A stretch of DNA of 9,182 nt from Treponema sp. (GTDB lineage Bacteria; Spirochaetota; Spirochaetia; Treponematales; Breznakiellaceae): the NCBI GenBank assembly GCA_009786625.1, contig WQRT01000115.1, positions 1 through 9,182 on the forward strand, written 5' to 3'. Numbering within the stretch: position 1 is the first letter of the stretch; every line of letters starts with the position of its first letter. A model generated the notes under the pieces. The model ran no database searches and had not been told where the DNA came from. It saw nothing but the letters and a program-made list of their open reading frames with translations. The translations under genes were made by a program, and so were the position numbers. Positions 1 through 6,224 of this stretch are shown one piece after another.

Positions 1-806
1 GTAATAAATGATCCGGGATCAGGGGAAATGAAATTTCCGGCAAGGCCGAGGATTGAAGATAATCCGCGGGCTTGGGACACACTTTCAAACTGTAATCTCA
101 ATACCGCTTCATACTTCTGAGATGCCGCCGGTGAAAGCGAGAAATAAAGTTTTTGAACAGGTATGCGGAAAGGTAAACCGGCGTCATTCATTATGCGTAA
201 AATGGCGGAGGAGGGATCCTCCATCCAGCCGTAAAGGGGAGCGTTGCCGCGGAATTCATTCAGATCACCGGGAATCTCCATCCCCTGCGCCGTTCTTGGA
301 TCGCAAGGTTCGCTGTTAAGTGAAGATATAATAAAAGCCCGCCTCGACTCAAGAGCGATTGAAAGCCTGTTCGCGCCTGAATGCCAATAATTGCCGCCGG
401 CGTTTGATCTCTCTTGCCGCCACGAATTGTTAATTGAAAAAGCGAAACCTGCCTGAGAACTGGGATATTTACCCCACCCTACTGCCTGAAAACGCCGTCC
501 GCTTGTCCTGGGAAACATAGCCGCAGCGAGATAATCGGTTTTTTCAAGCATCTTCCTCGCGTTTTCTTCGCGCAGCTCTTCAAACGGCAGATTATTGATG
601 ATAGGTCTTACAACAGCGGCATTAGCGAAAAGATAAACAGAGGCTCCGCTTTCAAGCGGAACTGCGCTTACATTCCCGGTAAAAACATCGGGAACCTGCG
701 GCGCACTTTGGCAGTTTACAAGAAGAGTGAGAATAATAGCGGCGAGTAACAAGCGGCGAAAAATATTACTTACAACAGAGTTTCGCATAACAATTTTTTC
801 ATTCAT
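1..806 (-). CDS. Putative lipoprotein of unknown function, 3' end outside window
   Basis: An open frame runs from an ATG at 806-804 to the window edge without a stop (268 codons visible). The start is set by AAGGAG six bases upstream; a second Met at residue 7 has no such site. Residues 17-31 are a basic-hydrophobic signal segment (RRLLLAAIILTLLVN) ending at Cys32. Leu-Val-Asn-Cys fits a spirochaete-type lipobox, so the product is probably lipid-anchored after cleavage by signal peptidase II. The mature part begins with a short QSAPQVPD tether, then a globular-looking region with motifs such as ASVYLFANAAVV (residues 55-66) and QAVGWGKYPSSQAGFAF. I recognise no family and no enzyme motif. It lies 65 bases after the ileS stop with no clear terminator between, so it may be partly co-transcribed with ileS. 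That it is a gene is well supported by start, frame and signal; its role is unknown. Confidence 0.85.
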   Translation of the reverse strand, partial: MNEKIVMRNSVVSNIFRRLLLAAIILTLLVNCQSAPQVPDVFTGNVSAVPLESGASVYLFANAAVVRPIINNLPFEELREENARKMLEKTDYLAAAMFPRTSGRRFQAVGWGKYPSSQAGFAFSINNSWRQERSNAGGNYWHSGANRLSIALESRRAFIISSLNSEPCDPRTAQGMEIPGDLNEFRGNAPLYGWMEDPSSAILRIMNDAGLPFRIPVQKLYFSLSPAASQKYEAVLRLQFESVSQARGLSSILGLAGNFISPDPGSFI

Positions 807-871
807 ATACAGCTCCTTATAAAAATCTTTTCAATATAAAACATTTTACATTATTAACTGCGTATTAGCCG

Positions 872-3800
872 TTAAACACTTTTCTCTATCTTGGCATACC
901 ATGTATCATCACCGGCTTCCAGCGGAATTTGCCCTTCAACTTTTATCCATTCGGTTTTCACAGCGAGAGTTTCCGCCGCAACGCTTTCGCCGAAACGCGT
1001 CCATGCTTCTTTTAAAGAATCACTGCCGCAGATGAAAAGCTTTATGCGATCTGTAACGGAAAGCCCCATCTCTTTACGTGCGTTTTGTATGCCGCGGATT
1101 AGATCGCGGATATCGCCTTCCATCGAAAGCTCGCGGGTTATTTCCGTATCAAGACCGACTGTGAGCGTGCCTTCGTTAAGTATGCGAAGCGACGCTTTTT
1201 CATTGCGGCGGATATCCAGCTTGCCGGCGGTAATTTCAATCGCTCTCGTTCCGCCGCCTTCGCACGGGATGTCAATGGAAAGAGATGAGCCTTCCATGAC
1301 GCTGTGAATCTCGTCATGGGTTAACGCTTCAATACGCGCCGCCGCCGCTTTCATGTCCTTGCCAAGCTCTTTTCCAAGAACGCGGAAGTTGGCTTTTACT
1401 TCATACTCAACAAGGTCTTCCTCGTTATCTGAAAAAATTATTTCCTTTACGTTTAACTCTTCGCGGATAATATCCGCCATTTCGATTAACGATTTTTTCT
1501 CGTCCTGGTTGCGCGTAACAAGTTCCGCCTTGCGAAGCGGCTGCCTCGCTTTGATGTTGTACTGCGAACGCAGAGAACGTCCGATAGAAACCGCGGACAT
1601 GACGGACGACATCCGCGACTCAAGAGATCTATCGCGGCGTTTTTCGTCGGGAACGGGAAAATCCGCAAGATGGACAGATTCAGGATCACCCTCGCGCCGC
1701 AGATTCTGCCAAATTGCGTCCGTTGTGAACGGCATAAAAGGCGCGGCGACAGTTATCAATGTTTTTAACGCTTCATATAGAGCGCCGTATGCTTCAATCT
1801 TATCGCTGTCTTTACCGCTGCGCCAGAAACGCCTGCGGGAACGGCGGATATACCAGTTGTTAAGAAGATCGATAAAACGCAGAATCGGATCGACAGCGCG
1901 GCTGAGATCGTACGCTTCAAGCGCGCCGCCTGTTTTTTCGATAAGAGTCTGCGCTTCGGAAAGTATCCATTGATCAAGCGGATTCACGGGATTGCAAGGC
2001 GCGCTCTCGGTAGTAACATTATCAATGTTCGCGTAAGTGACAAAGAAACTGTACGCGTTCCAAAGCGGGATAATGATGCTCTTCATCACTTCGCGCACAC
2101 TATCATCTGTGTAACGAAGATCGTCCGCTTTAACAACGGCGGAATGAATGAGAAACAGCCGCATTGCGTCCGCGCCGAAAAGATTGATCACTTCGTTTGG
2201 ATCGGTGTAATTTTTGAGATTTTTACTCATTTTCTTGCCGTCGGATGCAAGAACAAGCCCGCTGACAACGCAATTATTAAAAGCCGGTTTTTTAAAAAGA
2301 GCGGCCGCGAGAACTGTTAATGTGTAAAACCAGCCGCGCGTTTGATCAAGCCCTTCGCTGATAAAATCCGACGGAAAATGTTTTTCAAAAAATTCTTTGT
2401 TTTCAAAGGGGTAATGGTTCTGCGCGTACGGCATTGCACCCGATTCAAACCAGCAGTCGAGAACTTCAGGCACGCGCGTCATTGTTCCGCCGCATCCGCA
2501 TGGAATTGTAATTTTGTCGATAAAATGTTTGTGAAGATCTTCCGGGTAAATTCCTGAAAGTTCCTTTAACTCGGCGCGGCTGCCGGCGCAGATCGTTTTG
2601 CCGCATGTTTCGCATCTCCAGATGGGGAGAGGATTTCCCCAGAAACGGCTGCGGCTGATCGCCCAATCACGCGCTCCTTCAAGCCATTTTCCGAACCTGC
2701 CTTCTTTGATGTGTTCAGGCACCCAGTAAATTTGATTGTTTGCGTCTAACATATCCTGTTTTATTTTTTCAACGCTGACAAACCACGAACCAACAGCGCG
2801 GTAAATAAGAGGGCTTGAGCATCTCCAGCAGTGAGGATAGGAGTGAAGTATCTGATCGCGCTTGAATAATTTTCCTTCGGTCTTTAATTTTTCGATGATT
2901 GCCTTGTCCGCGTCTTTTACGAAGATTCCAGCGAAATCGGTTACCTCGGATGTGAACTTACATTCAGCGTCCACAGGACAAACTACAGGAATGCCTGTTC
3001 CCTTTAAAACGCGCGCGTCATCCTCGCCGAACCCGGGCGCGGTATGAACGATGCCGGTGCCGTCTTCCGTTGTCACATAATCGCCGAGGAAAGTACGGAA
3101 CGCGTTTTCGGCGTCTTTAAAATAGGGAAGCAAAGGCTCGTACTGAATACCCGCGAGCTGCGAGCCTTTCTTACGCCAGACGATCTTGTAATCGGATTCA
3201 TTCTTGTAGTACGCGGGTAAACGTGATTGCGCAAGAATGTAATAGGGGTTAGGGGTTAGGGGCTGAGGGTTAGTTAACGATTCAACTAACACATAATCAA
3301 TATCGGGACCTAGTACGAGGGCGAGGTTTGACGGAAGCGTCCACGGTGTTGTCGTCCACGCGAGAAAATAGGAGTTATCGGGAATATTTAATTCTTCTTT
3401 ATTCTGCGCCTTTGCGGTAAAAATTTTAAACTGTATTGTGACAGCCGGATCATGCACGTCCTTATATCCGCCAAGATTTAATTCGTGATTAGAAAGCACT
3501 GTGGCGCAGCGCGGGCAGTACGGCAGAATGTAGTGGCCTTCATATAAAAGCCCTTTATCCCACAGCGACTTCATTACCCACCAAATTGTTTCCATGTAAT
3601 CAGGTTCCATGGTTTTATAATCGTTATCAAAATCGACCCAGCGTCCGAGGCGCGTTATTGTCGATCTCCATTCTTTCACATAACGCAGAACGGAAGCGCG
3701 GCAGGCTTCGTTAAAATTTGCGATTCCGAATTTTTCGATATCGGTTTTTGAGTTTAATTTAAGTTCTTTTTCTATCAGATTTTCGACAGGAAGCCCGTGG

Positions 3801-4075
3801 CAGTCCCAGCCAAAACGTCTTTCGACTTTTTTTCCTTTCATGCACTGGTAACGCGGAATAATGTCTTTTATCGTGCTCGGGACAAAATGCCCGAAATGCG
3901 GCAGCCCTGTTGCGAAAGGCGGACCGTCGAAAAAGACAAATTCCTCCGCAGGTTTTTCAGGCGATCCTTCCCGCTGAGAGATGGATTTTTCGAAAATCTT
4001 ATTTTGTTCCCAGAATTTTAAAATTTCTTCCTCAAGTTTGGGAAAATTTACTTTTGCGTCAACCGGTTTGTACAC
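872..4075 (-). CDS. ileS: Isoleucyl-tRNA synthetase, eukaryote-like type 2 (IleRS2)
   Basis: Cytoplasmic enzyme that charges tRNA-Ile with isoleucine and hydrolyses mischarged valine. The 1067 residues fit the usual length of the type 2 form. Visible in order: the HIGH-type signature HFGH at 60-63 after DGPPFATGLP; cysteine pairs that may bind zinc (CPRC 187-190, HCWRC 415-419, CETCGKTIC 488-496); the CP1 editing domain with TTTPWTLPSN at 241-250 and the DGTGIVHTAPGFGEDD block at 338-353; the second ATP signature KMSKN at 615-619 in GKKMSKNLKNYTDP; the anticodon-binding region with NWYIRRSRRRFW; and a long C-terminal extension. The start is GTG at 4075-4073, six bases after AGGAG; the ATG two bases upstream is out of frame. 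A G-rich telomere-like stretch (3245-3269) lies inside the editing-domain coding region. No T-box-like leader is seen. Type 2 enzymes are known to be poorly sensitive to mupirocin; that is family knowledge, untested here. Confidence 0.98.
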   Translation of the reverse strand: MYKPVDAKVNFPKLEEEILKFWEQNKIFEKSISQREGSPEKPAEEFVFFDGPPFATGLPHFGHFVPSTIKDIIPRYQCMKGKKVERRFGWDCHGLPVENLIEKELKLNSKTDIEKFGIANFNEACRASVLRYVKEWRSTITRLGRWVDFDNDYKTMEPDYMETIWWVMKSLWDKGLLYEGHYILPYCPRCATVLSNHELNLGGYKDVHDPAVTIQFKIFTAKAQNKEELNIPDNSYFLAWTTTPWTLPSNLALVLGPDIDYVLVESLTNPQPLTPNPYYILAQSRLPAYYKNESDYKIVWRKKGSQLAGIQYEPLLPYFKDAENAFRTFLGDYVTTEDGTGIVHTAPGFGEDDARVLKGTGIPVVCPVDAECKFTSEVTDFAGIFVKDADKAIIEKLKTEGKLFKRDQILHSYPHCWRCSSPLIYRAVGSWFVSVEKIKQDMLDANNQIYWVPEHIKEGRFGKWLEGARDWAISRSRFWGNPLPIWRCETCGKTICAGSRAELKELSGIYPEDLHKHFIDKITIPCGCGGTMTRVPEVLDCWFESGAMPYAQNHYPFENKEFFEKHFPSDFISEGLDQTRGWFYTLTVLAAALFKKPAFNNCVVSGLVLASDGKKMSKNLKNYTDPNEVINLFGADAMRLFLIHSAVVKADDLRYTDDSVREVMKSIIIPLWNAYSFFVTYANIDNVTTESAPCNPVNPLDQWILSEAQTLIEKTGGALEAYDLSRAVDPILRFIDLLNNWYIRRSRRRFWRSGKDSDKIEAYGALYEALKTLITVAAPFMPFTTDAIWQNLRREGDPESVHLADFPVPDEKRRDRSLESRMSSVMSAVSIGRSLRSQYNIKARQPLRKAELVTRNQDEKKSLIEMADIIREELNVKEIIFSDNEEDLVEYEVKANFRVLGKELGKDMKAAAARIEALTHDEIHSVMEGSSLSIDIPCEGGGTRAIEITAGKLDIRRNEKASLRILNEGTLTVGLDTEITRELSMEGDIRDLIRGIQNARKEMGLSVTDRIKLFICGSDSLKEAWTRFGESVAAETLAVKTEWIKVEGQIPLEAGDDTWYAKIEKSV
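3245..3269 (+). repeat. Telomere-like G-rich repeat inside ileS (G-quadruplex motif)
   Basis: The plus strand has GGGG-TTA-GGGG-TTA-GGGG-CTGA-GGG, four G runs with loops of 3, 3 and 4 bases, which meets the standard G-quadruplex pattern. It encodes, on the minus strand, the Pro/Thr/Asn-rich segment TNPQPLTPNP (IleRS residues 268-277) in a loop of the editing domain after YVLVESL. The G-rich strand is the transcription template. The segment looks like an in-frame insertion or expansion of a 7-base unit. Confidence 0.8.
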
Positions 4076-4077
4076 AT
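4048..4077 (-). other. Nine-codon out-of-frame ORF overlapping the ileS start
   Basis: The sequence AGGAGAAGTATGTG holds two possible starts for one Shine-Dalgarno site: an ATG at 4077-4075 and the ileS GTG at 4075-4073. The ATG opens a frame of nine codons ending in TAA at 4050-4048. Spacing from AGGAG is 4 bases to the ATG and 6 to the GTG, so the GTG is the better placed. The short ORF may be a decoy that lowers IleRS synthesis or may be meaningless. Confidence 0.35.
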
Positions 4078-4096
4078 ACTTCTCCTGAATAGCGTT

Positions 4097-4111
4097 TGGA
4101 CTCAGTATGAC
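4097..4111 (-). promoter_or_regulatory. Possible extended -10 promoter for ileS
   Basis: The minus strand reads TGTCATACT, an extended -10 form (TG-n-CATACT, four of six matches to TATAAT) at 4104-4112, which would place the start of transcription near 4097, about 20 bases before the GTG codon. No convincing -35 lies 17 bases upstream; a TTGCAC occurs at 4140-4135 but its spacing to this box is too long. This is a weak call, made because a likely terminator sits just upstream, so ileS probably needs its own promoter. Confidence 0.25.
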
Positions 4112-4145
4112 ATAAATCGGATGATATATCTATAGTGCAAATTTT

Positions 4146-4169
4146 AAAAAAATTCCCGCTGAGACGCGG
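4146..4169 (-). terminator. Candidate weak intrinsic terminator after the ferredoxin gene
   Basis: On the minus strand a CCGC/GCGG stem (4169-4166 with 4159-4156), loop GTCTCA, is extendable by one T-G pair. After a short GAA spacer it is followed by seven T residues (4152-4146). The stem is short, so termination may be partial. It lies 51 bases beyond the ferredoxin stop and 71 bases before the ileS start. Confidence 0.35.
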
Positions 4170-4182
4170 AGCCTCATCTCTT

Positions 4183-4208
4183 CGTTCGTGCGGTTAGTGT
4201 GGTTCGCG
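4183..4208 (-). repeat. Dispersed 9-base-unit repeat, copy 1
   Basis: On the minus strand this reads CGCGAACCACA, CTAACCGCA, CGAACG, that is, about three units of the CGAACCACA family. It starts 12 bases after the ferredoxin stop codon and is preceded by a T-rich run. It is inverted relative to copy 2 at 4973-4998, so the two bracket the ferredoxin gene. Confidence 0.85.
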
Positions 4209-4219
4209 AAAAAAATATT

Positions 4220-4918
4220 TTAGTTAATTTTCAATGTAACGACATTTAACGGAATTGTTTTACCTGTTGATTTTACCGCGTTAGCCGCTGCACGCTCAAT
4301 TCCCGCGCAGCAGGGGACTTCCATTTTAACTACCGTTACTGATCTGATGCTGTTGACCGCGATAATTTCAGCGAGCTTATCGGTGTAATCAATATTGTCC
4401 AGTTTCGGACAGCCGATAATCGTTATCTTTCCTTTCATGTACTGCCGGTGGAAATTACCGCATGCATAGGCAGCGCAGTCCGCAGCGATGAGCAGATCCG
4501 CGTCGTTAAAATATTGCGCGTTTACAGGAACAAGTTTTATTTGAATCGGCCATTGATGCAATTCTGCCGGAACATCGTTTGCATCAGAATCTACTGCGTC
4601 AGAGCGGCTTTTTATGGAACGCGGCATCGCGCCGGGACATCCGCAGGCAGGAGTTTCGCTGTCTTCAGCGGCTTTTTTCATCCGCGAAAAGTTAGCTTTT
4701 ACCGCTTCATCATTAAACGCGGCGGCTTCTCTCTCCTCAAAACAGATAGCTCCCGCGGGACAGACTGGAAGGCAGTTTCCAAGACCGTCGCAGTAATCAT
4801 CGCGGATGAGTTTCGCTTTTCCGTCAATTACCGCGATAGCGCCCTCATGGCATGCTTTTACGCACAGGCCGCATCCGTCGCACAGATCATTATTAAATTT
4901 AATTATTTTTCTTATCAT
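4220..4918 (-). CDS. 4Fe-4S ferredoxin-family protein with CGCPG and C-terminal cysteine motifs
   Basis: A 232-residue soluble iron-sulphur protein with no signal peptide. The N-terminal ferredoxin fold has a full first cluster motif, C13-x2-C16-x2-C19-x3-C23, and a second motif C43-x5-C49-x3-C53 in YCDGLGNCLPVCPAGAI, where Leu46 replaces the usual second cysteine. From memory this CDGLG form is common in the family. Further conserved elements are CGCPG at 92-96, ADCAAYACGNFH at 147-157, GCPKLD at 169-174 and EVPCCAG at 200-206; the cysteines there suggest another metal or redox site. The family is widespread in anaerobes but its partner is not known to me, so electron transfer is the only role I would claim. 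The ATG at 4918 has no Shine-Dalgarno site; a promoter ends six bases upstream, suggesting a leaderless mRNA. The gene precedes ileS by 144 bases, probably separated by a terminator. Confidence 0.87.
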   Translation of the reverse strand: MIRKIIKFNNDLCDGCGLCVKACHEGAIAVIDGKAKLIRDDYCDGLGNCLPVCPAGAICFEEREAAAFNDEAVKANFSRMKKAAEDSETPACGCPGAMPRSIKSRSDAVDSDANDVPAELHQWPIQIKLVPVNAQYFNDADLLIAADCAAYACGNFHRQYMKGKITIIGCPKLDNIDYTDKLAEIIAVNSIRSVTVVKMEVPCCAGIERAAANAVKSTGKTIPLNVVTLKIN

Positions 4919-4924
4919 AACATA

Positions 4925-4953
4925 ACTATAATTGATAATAGCGTTATGCGCAA
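4925..4953 (-). promoter_or_regulatory. Sigma-70-type promoter for the ferredoxin gene (leaderless layout)
   Basis: Minus-strand TTGCGC (4953-4948), a 17-base spacer and TATAGT (4930-4925; five of six matches to TATAAT). Six bases separate the -10 box from the ATG at 4918, so the expected first transcribed base is the A of the start codon. No ribosome-binding site precedes the ATG, in agreement with this. Confidence 0.5.
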
Positions 4954-4972
4954 TGAAAATATTATTTTATGG

Positions 4973-4998
4973 CCGCGAACCACACTAACCACACGAAC
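4973..4998 (+). repeat. Dispersed 9-base-unit repeat, copy 2
   Basis: Plus-strand copy opening with CCGCGAACCACA and continuing CTAACCACA, CGAAC. It lies about 20 bases upstream of the ferredoxin promoter and is inverted relative to copy 1 beyond the other end of that gene. A weaker related piece (CACTCACGGAGGCGCAGATA) follows at 5041-5060, and a small CGTAC/GTACG hairpin lies at 5000-5014. Confidence 0.85.
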
Positions 4999-5142
4999 TC
5001 GTACTTATTGTACGCCGCGAATAGATAAGAAAGAGAAATACACTCACGGAGGCGCAGATAGTTTGTTTGATTATTTTTTTGTTTTCGTGATTATATTATC
5101 ATTTTTAAGAATATTTATTAGGAAAAATCATTATAATTAATT

Positions 5143-5337
5143 TTATATGTTGCTCTTGCTTCTTTGGTTACTTCTCCTTCGGTTATTTTTGGTATTAACA
5201 TTCCTCCTGATTTTAAACATTTCATATTCTCTTGATGTTAACGGCCTGCCTAGCGTTTGGGCAAGCTCTATAGCTTTTCGATTGTCATATTTTAATATAT
5301 CCGGATCTGTATTTACATGTATTAAATTGTTATTCAT
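5143..5337 (-). CDS. Small basic protein, partner of the upstream GNAT-like gene
   Basis: A 64-residue protein. The N-terminal half (NLIHVNTDPDILKYDNRKAIELAQTLGRPLTSREYE, residues 4-39) looks folded, with a likely helix through DNRKAIELAQTLG. The last 23 residues are rich in Arg, Lys, Asn and Ser (nine basic residues, including RRR) and are probably disordered and able to bind nucleic acid. The start ATG (5337-5335) overlaps the stop of the GNAT-like gene by 8 bases (ATGAATAA) and is preceded by AAAGGA seven bases upstream, a layout that implies translational coupling. No ribbon-helix-helix or other known antitoxin motif is visible. From memory, similar short proteins with ILK-DNRKAIEL and LGRPLT segments occur beside similar GNAT-like genes, which supports a real gene. 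Role unknown; an antitoxin or accessory subunit is an inference. Confidence 0.75.
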   Translation of the reverse strand: MNNNLIHVNTDPDILKYDNRKAIELAQTLGRPLTSREYEMFKIRRNVNTKNNRRRSNQRSKSNI

Positions 5338-5776
5338 TTTTTTGTCCTTTCAAATATTTCTTAATCAATAATTTGCTGGCTTTTGTATCAAAATATAAAC
5401 GATTTCCAAATAGAATTTGTGCTCCATATTTTTCCACATAATGATCAATTAAAATGGTTTTACTGTCAAACACAACAAAACCTTCAAATCCTACGTCAAG
5501 TGAATCTTTCGCAACATAAGCAAAAAGTGTTCCCGCAATATTATCTATTTTTCGATTTTTACCAATATTTTCCGGAGCTAATTCAATTCGGTATATAATG
5601 TTATATAATGAACTAGGTACCTCTTCAAATTCAACCAATCCTTGAATTATATCATTTTCTAAATACGCTATTTTTTGCGAAATTGCACCAAATGATTTAT
5701 CCCAGTCAAATTTCCAGCCATCCTTTTTTAACTGTTTTGCTGTGGATAATACAATATTTAAAGACAGCAACCTCAT
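5330..5776 (-). CDS. GNAT-like acetyltransferase-fold protein, possible toxin of a two-gene module
   Basis: A 148-residue soluble protein. The central part, from ENIGKNRKIDNIAGTLFAYVAKDSLDVGFEGFVVF (residues 69-103), resembles GNAT motif A, where a loop and helix bind the pyrophosphate of acetyl-CoA. The later LIDHYVEKYGAQIL resembles the GNAT motif B end (FY-KLGF type), followed by RLYFDT and LIKKYL. The usual R/Q-x-x-G-x-G/A loop is not intact (DNIAGT instead), so activity is uncertain. From memory, similar proteins are annotated GNAT family or hypothetical. The start ATG at 5776 has no Shine-Dalgarno site, but a perfect TATAAT box ends six bases before it. It is followed, with 8 bases of overlap, by the basic 64-residue gene. 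The region is much more AT-rich than ileS (27% G+C at 5401-5460 against 58% at 2641-2700), which suggests acquisition by transfer. A toxin role is inference from layout alone. Confidence 0.8.
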   Translation of the reverse strand: MRLLSLNIVLSTAKQLKKDGWKFDWDKSFGAISQKIAYLENDIIQGLVEFEEVPSSLYNIIYRIELAPENIGKNRKIDNIAGTLFAYVAKDSLDVGFEGFVVFDSKTILIDHYVEKYGAQILFGNRLYFDTKASKLLIKKYLKGQKNE

Positions 5777-5782
5777 TTGACA

Positions 5783-5811
5783 ATTATAACATTTAAATAA
5801 AGCAAACGCAA
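5783..5811 (-). promoter_or_regulatory. Consensus -10 promoter for the GNAT-like module (leaderless layout)
   Basis: Minus-strand TTGCGT (5811-5806), a 17-base spacer and a perfect TATAAT (5788-5783). The -10 box ends six bases before the ATG at 5776, so transcription should start at or next to the A of the start codon. The architecture matches the ferredoxin promoter, down to the TTGCG -35 core and 17-base spacer. Confidence 0.6.
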
Positions 5812-5917
5812 TGTATGTGATAATATAATACCAAACCGCAGGTTCGTATCATAAAAACACGAAAATAGCGGGGGTTATTAACCGCAAAGACGAAATTGTG
5901 TTTGTCTATATGAAAAA

Positions 5918-6187
5918 TTTTACCGCGAACCACACTAACCACACGAACGAATTTGGCTGCTGCTGCCTTTTCTAAGAATTTCACACAGAGACTCGGAGTT
6001 CGCAGAGGACATTGAGAATTTTACCGCGAACCACACTAACCATCACGAACAAAACTGGCTGCTGCTGCCTTTTCTAAGAATTTCACACAGAGACTCGGAG
6101 TTCGCAGAGGACACGGAGAATTTTTTAGCCGCGAACCACACGAACCACACGGAGGCACAGAGACTCGGAGATCACAGAGAATTTTTA
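5918..6187 (+). repeat. Tandem array of ~101-base repeats (two full copies, one shortened)
   Basis: Copy A (5918-6018) and copy B (6019-6120) match almost base for base at an offset of 101-102. Each has, in order, a CCGCGAACCACA block, a variable link, TGGCTGCTGCTGCC, TTTTCTAAGAATTTC, and an ACACAGAGACTCGGAG/CGCAGAGGAC block. Differences include one inserted T (CCATCACG) and changes in the link (GAATTT against AAAACT). Copy C (6121-6187) keeps the first and last blocks but has lost the middle. Dispersed-repeat copies 3, 4 and 5 are the first blocks of A, B and C (5923-5948, 6024-6050, 6129-6150). The purine-rich block resembles GCAGAGG-type intergenic repeats seen in many environmental genomes. 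Confidence 0.85.
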
Positions 6188-6224
6188 ACCGCAAAGGCGC
6201 AGAAGGCACACAAAGGAGTTATTC

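Noticed and set aside
53..319. Plus-strand 88-codon frame at the window start
   Set aside because: It is antisense to the lipoprotein frame, which has a start, a Shine-Dalgarno site and a signal peptide; this one has none of these.
891..1973. Plus-strand open frames of 138 and 206 codons opposite ileS
   Set aside because: They lie wholly within the antisense of a strongly supported gene and show Ser/Arg-rich shadow composition with no domain or ribosome-binding site that I could see.
4076..4219. T-box riboswitch controlling ileS
   Set aside because: The leader is short, has no recognisable T-box core, and most of the gap is repeat plus a terminator that fits the upstream gene.
4448..5140. 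Plus-strand open frame of 230 codons opposite the ferredoxin gene and beyond
   Set aside because: Antisense to a recognisable iron-sulphur protein, then runs through promoter and repeat sequence; the translation has no recognisable motif.
5793..5984. Minus-strand 63-codon frame in the repeat region
   Set aside because: Its KAAAAKFVRVVSVVRGKI part is only the translation of the tandem array, and the rest is promoter and AT-rich spacer.
4973..6150. CRISPR array formed by the CCGCGAACCACA copies
   Set aside because: Copies are irregularly spaced, occur in both orientations, and two of the intervals are themselves repeats; there are no unique equal-length spacers and no cas genes.
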